Source: Desmodus rotundus
Lineage: Eukaryota > Chordata > Mammalia > Chiroptera > Phyllostomidae
Length of the DNA stretch: 64,000 nucleotides
Assembly: GCF_022682495.2 (NCBI RefSeq)
Contig: NC_071389.1
Coordinates: forward strand, 188,589,556 to 188,653,555
Direction: 5' to 3'
Shown here: one piece after another, positions 53,566 to 64,000 of the stretch
Layout: every line of letters starts with the position of its first letter
Position numbering within the stretch: position 1 is the first letter of the stretch
The notes under the pieces: model-generated
What the model was told of the DNA's origin: nothing
Seen by the model: the letters and a program-made list of their open reading frames with translations, nothing else
The model's database searches: none
Made by a program: the position numbers and the translations under genes

Positions 53566-54505
53566 GAGTGAATGCAGGAGGGAATGCACACATGCATCTA
53601 CCTCTGTGGGAAAACTTGATACCGTTGGACATTCGCCCCTGGATTCAGCTCCACCAGGCTCATGTTTGTTGCCACGGAACCGAAGCTGGAGAGGCAGCCT
53701 GCAGGGGCCTGGAGTCCTACCAATCTGGTGGATTAGCAGAAGGGCAAGAAAAGGGAAAGATGTTCCCGTAATGGTTAGCACTAAAATCTGTAAAAAGAGA
53801 AAGATAAATCCTGCTTCTCTCTAGTGCCAACGGCTATCGGAAAGCTCAAAATAAAAGCCAGACACCTTGGTTCAGTCAAGGTGCTCCACAGCTGTAAGGA
53901 ATTACTATCTATGTAACCTCTTCCCTGCAAAGACAGCCTGTAGTCCCCCCGTGCTGCAAATATATTATGATTAAAGGGCAAGAGTATGTCAAAATCTTAG
54001 TAAATTCTGCGATCACTTTGGAATTCCTCCAGCAAACTGCATGGGTTTTTTTTTTTTCTCCCTCTCAGCTCCCAAGCAATTTTTCTTACATTGGAGGTTG
54101 CCAAGATTTTATGGCTATTTGGTTATCTTATCCATCCAGATGGTTAGCATTATTTTATGCTAAAATAAGTCTGCAAAACCTCATCTGTCTTATTGCTCTA
54201 GAAGTATTAGGTGTACGACTTTTAAAAAATCTTAATATATCACCTCCTAAAAGGCCCAAGGTGGGGTGTGACTGCATGCTTTTTATTCAATTTGGCTTGA
54301 AAATCTGCCTTTTTATCCCTTGGTATTTATGTGTAAGCAAACTAGTTTGTTTGGTATGAACAACCTGAACTTACTTTATGACTCTTAATACGTATGCCCA
54401 TCTCAGGTTACTCAGGCTGGCTTTGTACGGAGAAAACTGAAGCTGTGATTCACTATCCAATGATAAATTGTGAACGCTTTTTCTCCATTTTCAAACATTG
54501 ACCAT
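53566..54505. other. Low-repeat stretch, A/T-rich conserved-looking part
   Basis: About 53960-54480 is A/T-rich, repeat-free and could be conserved noncoding DNA. It contains a T run at 54047-54058 and a 130-codon open frame (53967-54359) without recognisable domain. Confidence 0.35.
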
Positions 54506-54509
54506 TACG

Positions 54510-54710
54510 GCAGAATGTCTGAATCAGGCACCGGGGATTCAGGGACTCCTGGGTGGTGTGACCTCAGGCAAGCCTCTGAGAGTACCTGAGCTCCGTTTTG
54601 CTCACCGGGCGACGATAAGACGTGAAAATGTGTGTGTGGCAGAGAGGACTTGCCGAATGCTGCTCGGAGCACCGTCGCTGTGGCGGAGCTGATGAAGAGT
54701 AGTGTGTGAG
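54510..54710 (+). repeat. MIR SINE
   Basis: 'gaatcaggcaccggggattc', 'ggtggtgtgacctcaggcaa' and 'gcctctgagagtacctgagc' resemble the 5' half of MIR; the distal part is decayed. Confidence 0.6.
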
Positions 54711-55635
54711 CGACGGGGCCTGGACTTCTGTTTGGAGCACGTTGGGTGAAAGTGACAGCTCCTGGCACTGCTGGGGCCCAGCCCCTGCCCTCGGCCTGTG
54801 CGTGCCCTCAGACGGGAATCAGCTTACGCCGTTACTCTTGGGCTATTCGTGGGGTACTCAGGCAGACAGTCCAGTGTGTTCTGATGGTTCCAGAAATTTG
54901 TTCAAAACATTTCTACCTAGTGATTCATAGGGTTGACTCATGTTTTCCTATGAGTCGAATGGACAGCAGCTCACCTTCTCTTGCTGTGGCGCAGGGCTTG
55001 GCTGACCGTCCCCAGATGCCACACTGTGGGGACAGACAGACTCTTAAGACATAATCCTCCCGTGGCTGGCTGACGACTGCTGGCATGAAGTGTGGGAGAC
55101 TTGATTCTGGCCCTGGGCCTGCACAGGCACTTCCTATGTGTCACTCTCTGTGGGCTCTTTATCTAGCAGGCGAGGTCTTCTGGACAGACCTGCAGCTGTG
55201 GATACTACTCTATCAAACGAAACGAGCCTTTGGTTGTTTTTGTTATTGTCGATCTCGGTTTGTTTGTTTTTATGGTTGTATCCTATGAATCAGTTTTCCT
55301 GGCTCTCCGCAGGGGTTGCTTTGAGACTTGTGTTGGTCCCAACTTCCAAGGCATGTCGTCCTTCTATGTAGATGCCACAAACCTACAAAGCAACCTCTCT
55401 GGATGTTGCCAGGTACTAATTGGGGTTGCGACAGGGCCCAGTCTTCAGGAGGTGCTTTGGGAAGTCCCCAGGTCACCAGCACTTCTAGGGCCATCATTTT
55501 AGCATCTGAGTGCTTTATGCATTGTCTTCTTATTTGGGTTTTCAAGCCAATGGTTGTTGGCTGAATTCTCAAAAGCACCTTGCACATCAGAAGCACTCAG
55601 TAAATGCATATAAATCCTAGGTAGCACTAATACTG
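54711..55635. other. Non-repetitive stretch
   Basis: About 55565-55620 has a short L2- or MIR-like end (tcagaagcactcagtaaatg). Nothing else was recognised. Confidence 0.4.
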
Positions 55636-55639
55636 AGTG

Positions 55640-55850
55640 ATCATAATGGCTCACATTTTTTGAGTACTGTGCTGAGTGAGTAACTCAAGTGATCTCATTT
55701 CATCCTCCAACCACCCCATTAAGTAAGTAGATGCCATGAGAATCCCCATTTTGCAGAAGAAGAAACTGAAGCCAAGAGCTGAAGACCTTGCCCGCAGTCA
55801 CAGCTGGAGAGCCAAGGCACGGGTTTGACCCCAGGATTGTCTTTAGACAA
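55640..55850 (-). repeat. MIR SINE
   Basis: 'gatctcatttcatcctccaa', 'ccccattttgcagaagaaga', 'aactgaagccaagagctgaa' and 'gccaaggcacgggtttgacc'. Confidence 0.82.
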
Positions 55851-56395
55851 CTTTGGGGAGTGAACAGGAGCTACACGTTGAGATGGAATGAAAGATGCTC
55901 AGGTCAGGTTAGTTCAAGTTTCCTTTTAAAGAAAAGGCCTTTTCTGCCCAGAATTACCATATTCCCGATAGTTCTACAGAAAAAAATTTTTTCACAACTT
56001 CAGATTTTAGTAACTATTTTTATTGAGAAAGAGCCCGGATGCAGTCTTCTGGCCCGTGAGCTGCTGCTGTCGTCCATGCCCGCGTTCCCGTCTGTCTGGG
56101 AGGCAGGCTGTGTCGTCCTCTGCGTCCTGCTCTTCACCAGCGTGTGGAGGGGTCCAGGCTCACACTTGAATTTGGCGACAGCGTGGTCGTGTTTTCTGTG
56201 CGTCACCTTCCAGTGTGGTGTCCCATGGGTCTTATAATTCTCAGAAAACGCCAAAGTGTAAAGGTGTGGGTTTTGGGGTTTTTGTTGGGTTTTTATTTTT
56301 TTGAGGTTCTAACATATGCCTTTGTTAGACAAATGTCTTTATTAATCAAAAGGGAAGTATCAGCCAACATCTAATTAAAAAGAAATCAATGATAG
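55851..56395. other. Non-repetitive stretch
   Basis: Contains A and T runs at 55978-55990 and 56280-56300. No repeat family was recognised. Confidence 0.35.
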
Positions 56396-56399
56396 GAAC

Positions 56400-56635
56400 A
56401 GTCATTTTATTAAAGGAGACGTTCAGGCGCCAAACAGACTTGGGGAAAATGTTCCATATCCAGAAGCATCAGAGGACTATAACTGCAGCCACAGCGAGAG
56501 GCCACAGCGCCCCCACCAGAATGGCTGAAGTTAGAGAGACTGACAACACCAAGTGTCGGCAGAATGTGGAAGAGCTGGAGCTCTCGCTGGGGGAACTGCT
56601 GGGGGAACACGGGTGGGTAAAGCTAGTTTAGACTG
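56400..56635 (+). mobile_element. Old L1 ORF2 fragment
   Basis: 'ccaccagaatggctgaagtt', 'agactgacaacaccaagtgt', 'cggcagaatgtggaagagct' and 'ctctcgctgggggaactgct' follow the L1 ORF2 3' segment. Broken reading frame. Confidence 0.75.
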
Positions 56636-57040
56636 CGGTTTGGCTGCTCCTTAAATAGTGGACATTGGGGACCTTGTATGCTTTAAGGCTGTTCGGAGAA
56701 CCTTAGAGACCTGCTGGCCCTGTCTTGACATTTTGCAAATGAGATACAAGCATTCAGGTGGCTGTAAATCTGCTAGGTTTTGACTCTGGATGACGGGTTT
56801 GCTGTTAGGAGGGATGGGTTTAGAAAAATGCCTGAAGCTGCCGTCCTGGTCCTTGACTTGGCCCCACAGCAGCTTGCTTCTCTCTGCTAGAGCTACGTCG
56901 GAGGCCTTTCCTGTTGCCGAGGGTGGGGTCCAGGGTCAAGCTGACACCTCAGACCCCCGATTGGGTGATGTGCCCTGGTTAAGACTCACCCCCAGCAGCT
57001 CTGATGCTGAGGAGAGGTGAACACGGTCTGTCCAGAGTTC
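56636..57040. other. Non-repetitive stretch
   Basis: No repeat or gene was recognised. Confidence 0.4.
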
Positions 57041-57044
57041 TCTT

Positions 57045-57195
57045 TCCTGCATTCGTTCAACAGCCGATTGTTGAGCACTCACTGTAATGACTTACAGGAT
57101 GAGTAATCGTAACTACACTGATGTGATGCTCCTCTGTGCCAGGCACTGTGTTCAGTGCTGTCTTACAATGGTGCCCGAGGCACCCTGGGTACCTG
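57045..57195 (-). repeat. MIR/L2-type fragment
   Basis: 'cattcgttcaacagccgatt', 'cctctgtgccaggcactgtg' and 'ttcagtgctgtcttacaatg'. Too short to decide between L2 and MIR. Confidence 0.6.
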
Positions 57196-58080
57196 CCGGA
57201 GGCTGGAGATTGGGCGGGGGAGAGGTTAGGGCTGCCCTGGGAGAGGCAAAGCCCCCACCCCAGCCCCACCAGCACAGGCACCATCTACTTAACTGGGGAG
57301 AAAAATCCAGCGCCCACCCTAACCCCAGCTCTGCCCCTGCACGCCCTTTCCCCAGCCCTCCCTTCTGTGGTCTCTCTGTCCCTTTCCTCTCTTTCCTACT
57401 CCCCTGCTATGCACACACACATACCCCTCTGTGTGTGCATACACAAATGCTAATGTATATATTTTTTTAATCTAAAACCACTGTGAAAATCGTAACTTAG
57501 CTCAAAACTGGGTAGACTCAAAGTGGAGAGTATTTTTAATTTGTCTAATAGCAATGGTCTCTCCACTCTTGAGACTGAGGTGAAGATTTAAATATAAATT
57601 ATTCCCATGAAGCCACAGGAGATCAATTGGGCAGAGAAAGGACTGAAAAGAAAGAGCAAGCAAGATTTAGTTTTCATTCTAATAACATGGCACCTGTAAA
57701 TAAGGTGAGAATCTGGTTAATAGCTTTCCATTCAAGGAGAGTTTGTGGGAAGACCTGCATTCAAGGGACTTTGCCCGGGGAGCCCTTGAGAATTTAGACA
57801 TTCCCGTCCCAGCCCCTGTGTGTTCTGAGGGTGGAATCACTCCATTTGTGTTTCTCTTTTCAATTAGCTGAAGCTGTTGTTACTTTATTGTTTAAGTTGT
57901 CTTTGCCCGTTGCCTTGCTGGGTAGGAGTAAAAGTTGATTTCTGACTCCAGTTCCCATGAAAAGTAGAGGCATTGAAAAGCACCATCTGAAGCCTTCCGC
58001 TGGCCCAAGAGAAAACAGTGAGAATGAGCCCACTGTAAGAGAGACAGGAACGGTTTGGAGAATTTCTCCGGAGCCCAAAG
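57196..58080. other. Low-repeat stretch
   Basis: A pyrimidine-rich and CA-rich part (57370-57435) is followed by A/T-rich unique sequence to about 57760. No gene was recognised. Confidence 0.38.
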
Positions 58081-58084
58081 AAGC

Positions 58085-58290
58085 CCCACAGACATGCTCA
58101 TTATGGCTCTGCTTATAATGGCATTGTTTGGATGGCCAAACAAACTGTCTTGTTGCAGACTAGGAAATACTACGCAACAATTAGGAAGAACAAGGTAGAC
58201 CTAAGTCTAATAAGATAAATTCACCTCCTGCTGTTGAGGGAAAGTGGCAAGTAGCTAAAGATACGTTCAGTACAATCCTCTATCCTAAAA
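58085..58290 (+). mobile_element. Possible old L1 3' fragment
   Basis: 'tataatggcattgtttggat', 'gcagactaggaaatactacg', 'caacaattaggaagaacaag' and 'acgttcagtacaatcctcta' resemble a diverged L1M region. Confidence 0.5.
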
Positions 58291-58640
58291 CCTGCAGTGC
58301 AGTTGCTGCGGGCGCACTTACGAGAGAGGCATACGCACGTGTGGGACATAGTCTGGGAGGATCCCTATCAGACCGAAATCAGTGGCTGCATCCAGGAAGG
58401 TAGCGAGGGGACCAGGGGTGAAGCTGTGAGCAGTTACGCCCTCGGGGGGAGCCTCGGTCCTCGAAGCGGGCAGCCCACTCACAAAGGTGCTGGGAGACTG
58501 CTGCTGCCCAGCTGTGGCAGGCCAGGCCTTGGGGCCACTCTGTGCCCCCTCTGAAGTCAGGCAGTGCGTACGCCTGTCTACCATGTACAGGACATTGCAT
58601 CGGGGACCAGGGATTCAGTGTGACCAACAATTGTAGCTCA
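58291..58640. other. Non-repetitive stretch
   Basis: Nothing recognised. Confidence 0.4.
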
Positions 58641-58644
58641 CCCT

Positions 58645-58872
58645 TACATAGCATTGCAATTGGCCCCTCAGTGACTTCAGTGTTTTACGTATATTCATTC
58701 ACTGTTTGAGTCCTTGCAACAAACCCATGGTGCAAACACTATTATCCTCCCATTTGACAGAGGAGGAAATCGAGGCACAGAGAGGTTGAGTAACTTCCCT
58801 TTGTCACACCACTAGAAAATGGAGGAACTGAGATTCGAACCCAGAGCCTGTGCTGTTAAGCCACTATTCAAT
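58645..58872 (-). repeat. MIR SINE, well preserved
   Basis: 'tattatcctcccatttgaca', 'gaggaggaaatcgaggcaca', 'gagaggttgagtaacttccc' and 'gagattcgaacccagagcct'. Confidence 0.92.
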
Positions 58873-59079
58873 ATGTGAATGGCAATATGTTTTATCTACC
58901 AAACTGAGACACTTTTGAAAGTGAAGAGGGACAGTGTTCACATTTATTGTGGGTCAACAGGCATCAGCTGGTGGTGTCTCAGGCAAACTGGGATGTTTGG
59001 TCACCTAAATTATATTGCTTCTTGACGTCAGCAGAATGGTGCCTGCCTGCCTGCCCTAGTAATGTCTTCAGTCCACTGG

Positions 59080-59285
59080 GTGTGAGACAAAGTGCTAGAT
59101 GCCAGGAAGTTAGGGGGTGGGGGGGTTAGGGTAGAGGACTATGAGAAAATGGGAGCACAGAAGAGCCTCTGATTTGGTACCTGGAGATCAGAGAGGGCTT
59201 CCTGGAGGAAGGGACAACTAAGCTGAGACTGATGGATCAGTAGGAGTTAGCCAGGCAAAGCCCAGAGTGTAGTGATGAGAGAGCT
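59080..59285 (-). repeat. L2 LINE 3' region
   Basis: 'caaagtgctagatgccagga', 'cagagagggcttcctggagg', 'aagggacaactaagctgaga' and 'ccaggcaaagcccagagtg'. Confidence 0.75.
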
Positions 59286-59331
59286 GAGGCTGGAGAGATG
59301 CCAAGGCCTGAGCCTAAAGAGGAGGTCTCTG

Positions 59332-59565
59332 GCCCTGACCAGTGTAGCTCAGTTGGTTGGCTCTTGTCCCACAAAGCGAAGGGTCGCCAGTTCAATTCCC
59401 AGTCAGGGCACATGCCTGGGTGGCAGGTTCAGTCCCCAGTCAGGGCGTGTATGAGCGGCAACCGATTGATGTTTTTCTCTCACACCGATGTTTCTGTCCC
59501 TCTCTTTCTCCCTCCCTTCCCCTCTCTCTCTAAAAATAACTAAATAAAATCTTTAAAAATAAACG
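59332..59565 (+). mobile_element. Full-length VES SINE with intact TSD
   Basis: A tRNA-like head begins gccctgaccagtgtagctca, with an A box in 'gtagctcagttgg' and a B box 'cagttcaattcccag'. A second module 'cagggcacatgcctgggtgg' follows, then 'tctctcacaccgatgtttct' and a (CT)-rich, A-rich 3' end (aataaaatctttaaaaat). The 11-bp TSD ggaggtctctg flanks it at 59321-59331 and 59566-59576. No coding capacity; mobilised by L1. Confidence 0.95.
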
Positions 59566-59637
59566 GGAGGTCTCTGGCTCTGGCCTCAGGCACACCCCCA
59601 CTCTGGGAGCTCGGATAAAATGAGATGTAGTTTATAT

Positions 59638-59828
59638 CAGAGGTCTGCAAACTTATTCTTAAAGGGCCAGAGAGTCAATGTTTCAGGCTTGGTGGGCCAA
59701 GAGGCAAAATCAAGGACATCACATAGGAACTGATATAATCCTTTAAAATGTGGCTGTATAAAAATATGGAAATTGTTCCTAGCTCTAAGAGCATGGAAAA
59801 ACAAGCAGCTGATTGGATCTGGCCCTTA
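59638..59828 (+). mobile_element. hAT-Charlie-like MITE
   Basis: Starts cagaggtctgcaaacttatt with 'cttaaagggccagagagtca', 'atgtttcaggcttggtgggc' and 'attggatctggccc', the pattern of a common mammalian hAT MITE. The right terminus is lost. Confidence 0.75.
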
Positions 59829-59924
59829 AGTCCATGCCGGAGTTTCCTGTCTTGCCCAGTTTTTACTGGCCTCTCTAGTCATCAGAAAGCTTTGCTGGCT
59901 GTCAGTGGACAGTGGGGAGGCAGC

Positions 59925-60100
59925 TTAGTACCAGGGACATCCACAGCTCAGAAGCCCAAAAGCCGAGGAGGCCTGTGTTCAAATCCCCGTCCGCCACTCG
60001 GCAGCAGGGGGACCCTGATGAGCCACGTACCCTCCCTGAATCCGCATTTCCTCAGCCTGCAGAAAGTGCACGGGACCTCCTCCTCAGGGCTGCCGCGCAG
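59925..60100 (+). repeat. MIR SINE, diverged
   Basis: 'aggcctgtgttcaaatcccc', 'gtccgccactcggcag', 'accctccctgaatccgcatt' and 'tcctcagcctgcagaaagtg' follow MIR order. Confidence 0.65.
59999..60014 (+). promoter_or_regulatory. CTCF-like motif inside MIR
   Basis: CGGCAGCAGGGGGACC resembles the CTCF core with an A in place of the usual C after the G run. It points toward the reverse motif at 60379-60394. Confidence 0.35.
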
Positions 60101-60865
60101 ACCTAGTGAAGACCTGCTTGCGGGTGTGTGCTTCTCGCTCCTCTCACTCAGCACTCACCCAGCACTTCTGTGCCAGGCACGGCCCCGCCCTGAGGCGTTC
60201 ACAGGTACACCTGGTGGCCAGGACCCCGTTCACAGGTATTTATTGTTTGAATGTGTTGGTGGTGGTCATTTCCGTAAAGTCCGGGCCCGTGGTGGGAGCA
60301 CAAGGCCCCGCTCCAGCACTGCTCCTGTGGAAGGGATGGGCTTGGGAGACAGCATGCCTTCACCTGGTTCCCTGCCGGACGCGCCCCCTGGGGTCAGGTT
60401 TAGCCCCGTAAAATGGAGCATGAGCATGGCAGAGAGGGTACAAGCTTTTATGAGAACATGTGAGCGAAGTTGTTGGAACTCCTGGGATAAAAAGGCCCGG
60501 CTGTCAGTAGGGCTGTTCTACTGGGCCTCAGTCCTGGGGAGCATGGGGAGTGATTAAGCCCGTTGGAGTCTGCACTGGCTTCTTTCTGCATCAGAACTCG
60601 CTGCCTTCGCTGCGTTCTTAGCCAGAGCAGCTTTGAGTTCCCGGCTTTGATGTGGAATTAGAGTTCCCCGGCCTGAATCAGACTGCAGGCCAGGCGCTGC
60701 AGGAGTCGGGAGCTTCCAGTTGGCTGCGGGAGTTCCCACCAGACACTTTGCTGGATGGAAAACAACGCAGCCGGAGAAGACTCTGGGAGGGGGTGTTTGA
60801 GTCAGCTATTGGGAAATTGCAACCACGAGGGGCTGTGGGGAGGGGAGTTGGTTTCCTTGGAGCTG
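60101..60865. other. Mostly non-repetitive stretch
   Basis: A short L2- or MIR-like 'cacttctgtgccaggcacgg' lies at about 60161-60180. A 269-codon open frame (59748-60557) runs from a hAT MITE through a MIR into this stretch and is not a credible gene. Confidence 0.4.
60379..60394 (-). promoter_or_regulatory. CTCF-like motif
   Basis: The minus strand contains ACCCCAGGGGGCGCGT, with a perfect AGGGGGCGC core, facing the forward motif about 380 bases to the left. Confidence 0.45.
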
Positions 60866-60869
60866 GATG

Positions 60870-61030
60870 AGCTGCCTTCAAATCCTGGCATTACTGCTTA
60901 AGGGACTTGTCTAACCTTGCATAAGTAGCGGGAGTTCTATGAACCTCAGCTTACCCATCTGTAAAATAGACATGGTGTTGCCCGGGCACCTGGCTTGCCC
61001 TAAGGAGTAACTAGTGAAAAATACTAACAT
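60870..61030 (+). repeat. MIR SINE
   Basis: 'cttcaaatcctggcattact', 'aagggacttgtctaaccttg', 'acctcagcttacccatctgt', 'aaaatagacatggtg'. Confidence 0.82.
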
Positions 61031-61130
61031 TTTTAGTATGGTTGTGTGCCAGCTATTGTGCTAAGGGCCTCATCTTGCCCTCTTCAAGGTGCTGCGAGGT
61101 GAAAGGACCAAGCAAGGAGAGGTTCCATCT
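61025..61130 (-). repeat. MIR fragment, reverse
   Basis: 'atactaacatttttagtatg', 'gtgccagctattgtgctaag' and 'cctcttcaaggtgctgc' fit reverse MIR weakly. Confidence 0.5.
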
Positions 61131-61284
61131 TCGTTCCAAGAACTTAGGCAGATTCGGTCCCATTAGATGACACTGCCCCATCAAGAGAGGCAAAACTCGT
61201 GAAAACAAAAGCACAGCTCTCAGAAACCTGTGTGTGTGGTGTGAGTGGTGTGAGTGGTGCGTGCGCGGGTGTGTGGCCCTGTGG

Positions 61285-61390
61285 TTCCGCTGACTGAACA
61301 AGCATTTCCTGAACACCCACTGCGTGCAAAGCTCTGGAGACATAAAGATGACTCAGCTACAGTTCCTGGCTGCAAGGAGGCAGCTTCCAG
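61285..61390 (-). repeat. L2 LINE 3' end
   Basis: 'gaacaagcatttcctgaaca', 'cccactgcgtgcaaagctct' and 'gagacataaagatgactcag'. Confidence 0.7.
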
Positions 61391-62195
61391 ACAGATACTT
61401 TTATTTTGTTTCAGATCTGGTGATAAGAATGCTTCTTTGCTCTACAGTCTACCCACTGTGTACTTTAACTTACTGTTAAATCGTATTTTTAAAGTTCTAT
61501 GACCACAGAGCTCTTGCCTGTGCTCCGAAAGAGCTGGGGGTAGAAATCCATTGTGCAGAAGCAGGCCTAGCTTGCCCCATCCCTCTCACTTCTCATGCAT
61601 ATCTGGTGTTGCCACCAGAGTGGACAGGACACTCTGAATTCATGTGCCTGGTCTGTGGGAACAGTGGGGCAGCCCGGGGGAGCCAAGTAGATGAATACGT
61701 ATGGGAGGTGGGCATATAAAGAGGACCTTGTGTGAATAGGGGATGTGACGCCTCTCTGCCGCACCCCACCCCCATGCTGGCAGGGGTGCAGGGCTGAGAG
61801 CGGGAAGCCCGGGAAATGTGTGTGTTTTGCCTTTGCCCCAGCAGTCATTCTGTGTGTGCACAAGGCACCGTTAGGTCCCAGGGGAGGCCCGCAGGTAGGC
61901 CACACAACCATCTGCACGCTGCTTTGCTGTGGAGGAGGCTTGGGGAGCAATTGTCAAGCCTTCTACTTGGCTCCTACCCACTCTACCTTTTGTTGTTGTT
62001 GTTGTTGTTCAATTTAGGAAATTTTTGAAGATGAAGGAAAGTGTAGCCAATGATACAATAAGCAGTCTTTTCCCATCCCAAATTAGGAAAACGTTTTGGT
62101 GTGTTTTTGCTTCGATTCTTCTGTGGGTCTGCACAGACAATAGAAATAAACCATCACCAAGGTAGAAATCTTTTCTGACTCCCCCCGCCACCCCC
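61391..62195. other. Non-repetitive stretch
   Basis: Includes a (GTT) microsatellite at 61990-62009. No gene or repeat family was recognised. Confidence 0.4.
61990..62009 (+). repeat. (TGT)n microsatellite
   Basis: Six to seven TGT units. Confidence 0.95.
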
Positions 62196-62199
62196 TCCT

Positions 62200-62690
62200 C
62201 TCAACCTGTTACTGCGCACTTGCCGTATGTGCCCCAGTCTGTGTACTTCCACTCACTTCCTCGTAGGTAACCCTGGGCAACATGCCGCGCAGTTTGTGTT
62301 CACGTGATTCACGGAGGTGCTGTCCTCCTGCACGCAGCGTTCCTTGATTGGCCTGTTCTGTTCCACCTTGCGCTTGGGGGTCCAGCCCCGGGTATCCCTC
62401 AGTTTGTCTTGTCTGCTCTGTTGCTTCCCATCCTCTGACTACACCACGTTTTATTTATGCGCCTCCCTACAAATAGACACATCGGTTGGTTCCAAGGTTC
62501 TGTCACTGCAGACGACACTGATGTGAACATCTGGTGCATGTCCACCTTTGAGTGCACATGTGCAAGAACTTCCCCACGGTATGTGTGTCACCGGCGTGGG
62601 CCTGGGCTCCTGTTTCCCTCTGTTCTCCCAATCACTGGGTTTGGGCAGGTGTTTTGCATTTTTTGACAAATGAATGACTTCTCCCTATCG
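62200..62690 (-). mobile_element. Old L1M fragment
   Basis: 'acaccacgttttatttatgc', 'acacatcggttggttccaag', 'gatgtgaacatctggtgcat' and 'gagtgcacatgtgcaagaac' match the antisense L1M pattern. The 5' part (62200-62420) is weak. Confidence 0.68.
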
Positions 62691-63005
62691 AGAGAATTTT
62701 AAACTAAGAAAAAATAAAATGAGGAGCGTCTATACAAGTGTCCTAAGCCTGCCGATGAGGAGAGATGCTTTATAAACCCCAGGGTTCAGCGTCTTCCTGC
62801 TTCCAGGCTCCAGAAGAGTCTGCTTGTCTTGGAGGAGAGATCCTCCTCTCTGCCTCTCCTGGGACTTTCAGCCTCTAGCACAACAGCCTCACGTCTCTGC
62901 CTCCGCCGGGGAAGGCGACTCCCCACAGCAGTTTCACTAAGTCTTAACTTTCCTACTCTGGGTCATCTGGAAACATCTGTGCCTCATCTCCTGGCTGCTG
63001 TCAGC
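62691..63005. other. Non-repetitive stretch
   Basis: Nothing recognised. Confidence 0.4.
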
Positions 63006-63009
63006 ACTT

Positions 63010-63565
63010 GGTCCAAATCTCATTCCCCAAATCTCATTCCCCACCTCTCACCTGGACAGCTGCCCCTCATCGGCACTGGCCTCCTGGCTTCAATTTCCCC
63101 CATCTTAGCGCTTCCCTTCATGTCACGCAATCGTTTATCTGTCCACTTATTCCCCCATCATCAACTGAAGCCCTGCTGTGTACACTTCTGTAACTAGAGG
63201 TGTGACCCCGCATCATCCACTGGATCAAATCCCAGTGCCTTCGCCTGGCCTTCAAGGCTTCACCTCCACAGTTTCCCCAGCATCTCCTCCACCCCGGCAG
63301 CCAGTGGCCTTGCCCACAATTCTGCAAACTCATGGTGACAATGTTCCTGGTCTCTACTTGTTAAACACTTTGTGGTCACTTGAGGCTCAGCTTGGTTCTT
63401 ATCCGAGGAGCTATCTCTGTGCTCCAAGGCAGAACTGATCTCTTCTGGTCTCTGCTCCCAGAGAGCTTCCTGCCTGTTCTCTGTCTCACCGGCCACTTTT
63501 GTAGCCTCAGGGCAGAGGGCTGTGTTTGCCATACAGAAGGTGCTTAATTAAAGTTTTTAATGACT
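63010..63565 (+). repeat. L2 LINE ORF/3' region
   Basis: 'cacctggacagctgcccctc', 'atcaaatcccagtgccttcg', 'cctggccttcaaggcttcac', 'agctatctctgtgctccaag' and the 3' end 'gagggctgtgtttgccatac' with 'aaggtgcttaattaaag' follow forward L2. All frames are broken. Confidence 0.72.
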
Positions 63566-63569
63566 GTCT

Positions 63570-64000
63570 TCGCAACTCTTTCCTTGTGGGGCTTACCAGT
63601 TCAGCAGAGGCACCCGGACCACCCAGCTGTCCACAGTCTTACTAGGAAGTTTTTCTGCTGAGCAAATTAGGGCTGGAGACACGAGTGAAGGTTTGTTTAA
63701 TCTTAAGAAAATTAATTGGTTTTTTAAAGAGTTGAACATAGTTTTGAATGAATATTCTTTATTTTTAATCAGGAAGTCTTATCTAAAGCAAACACTGTCT
63801 ACTTGAAAACTCTTGATTTTACACTTTATTTATGAAAGTAGTTCAACTGAATGTAGTCAAACGTCTTTAGTTCAGATTGTGCTAATTAAGGTCAAGTTTT
63901 TCCAAATTGATGTGAATTAGGGAAGAGTCCTCGCTGGCTGTCTGGCCAATCTCTATCACGTACAATGAATGACTAGGCTGCATTTTATCAGCTCGCTGGT
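63570..64000. other. A/T-rich conserved-looking unique stretch
   Basis: No repeat signatures. Words such as 'aattaattggttttttaaag', 'tgtgctaattaaggtcaagt' and 'gtacaatgaatgactaggct' suggest conserved noncoding DNA. The window ends inside it. Confidence 0.38.

Noticed and set aside
59748..60557. 269-codon open frame on the plus strand
   Set aside because: It begins in a hAT MITE, crosses a MIR and has no recognisable domain. Its length is compatible with chance in G/C-rich sequence.
1..64000. CRISPR arrays, operons, prophages or bacterial mobile systems
   Set aside because: The sequence is mammalian. There are no regularly spaced repeats with unique spacers, no ribosome-binding sites with long open frames, and no prokaryotic gene structure.
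1..64000. A previously undescribed protein-based system
   Set aside because: No intact multi-exon gene or domain could be recognised on either strand by reading. Splice-aware gene prediction and protein homology search would be needed to exclude small exons.

Overview
This window is mammalian nuclear DNA, most likely from a bat (Chiroptera, probably Yangochiroptera). The main evidence is a set of tRNA-derived VES SINEs, a SINE family confined to bats. One, at 59332-59565, is full length with an 11-bp target-site duplication (TSD). Two short non-autonomous hAT DNA transposons of the kind known from bat genomes support this; both have recognisable ends and 8-bp TSDs (25941-26150 and 35554-35815). 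Two L1 3' ends also look bat-like (21431-21520 and 50930-51068). The species cannot be fixed from sequence alone. || I found no protein-coding gene or exon I can defend. The open frames are short, lack recognisable domains, and the longest run through repeats. The window reads as intergenic or deep intronic DNA. || Layout. 1-5.7 kb: MLT1 LTRs and MIR and MER5-type fossils separated by unique sequence. 5.7-12.4 kb: MIRs, an MLT1 split by a VES SINE (8.1-8.7 kb), a 22-G run, an L2, and a MIR split by an MLT1 LTR with a perfect 5-bp TSD (11.7-12.4 kb). 12.4-18.8 kb: mostly unique sequence, with a tandem ladder of nuclear-receptor half-sites in DR5 spacing at 16413-16451. 18.8-23.1 kb: a rearranged L1 cluster, an LTR-like block, L2, another MLT1 and a 37-bp minisatellite. 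23-35 kb: sparse repeats, a bat hAT and an MLT1. 35-39 kb: a hAT nested in a MIR, a VES SINE and a CpG-dense patch. 39-48 kb: dense MIR, MLT1 and L1 sequence, a probable retrocopied mRNA tail, and a 5S rRNA pseudogene inserted in an MLT1. 48-64 kb: L2, a VES SINE nested in an old L1, an L1 tail with a possible 3' transduction, an MLT2-type ERVL LTR, CTCF-like motifs, and more MIR, L2 and L1. || Functional content, if any, is probably cis-regulatory: the DR5 ladder, CTCF-like motifs at about 20.4, 48.4, 52.5 and 60.0-60.4 kb, the CpG patch at 38.3 kb, and several A/T-rich low-repeat stretches that resemble conserved noncoding elements. Repeat family assignments come from recalled consensus sequences; subfamily names are approximate and boundaries are good to about 10-30 bases unless a TSD is described.
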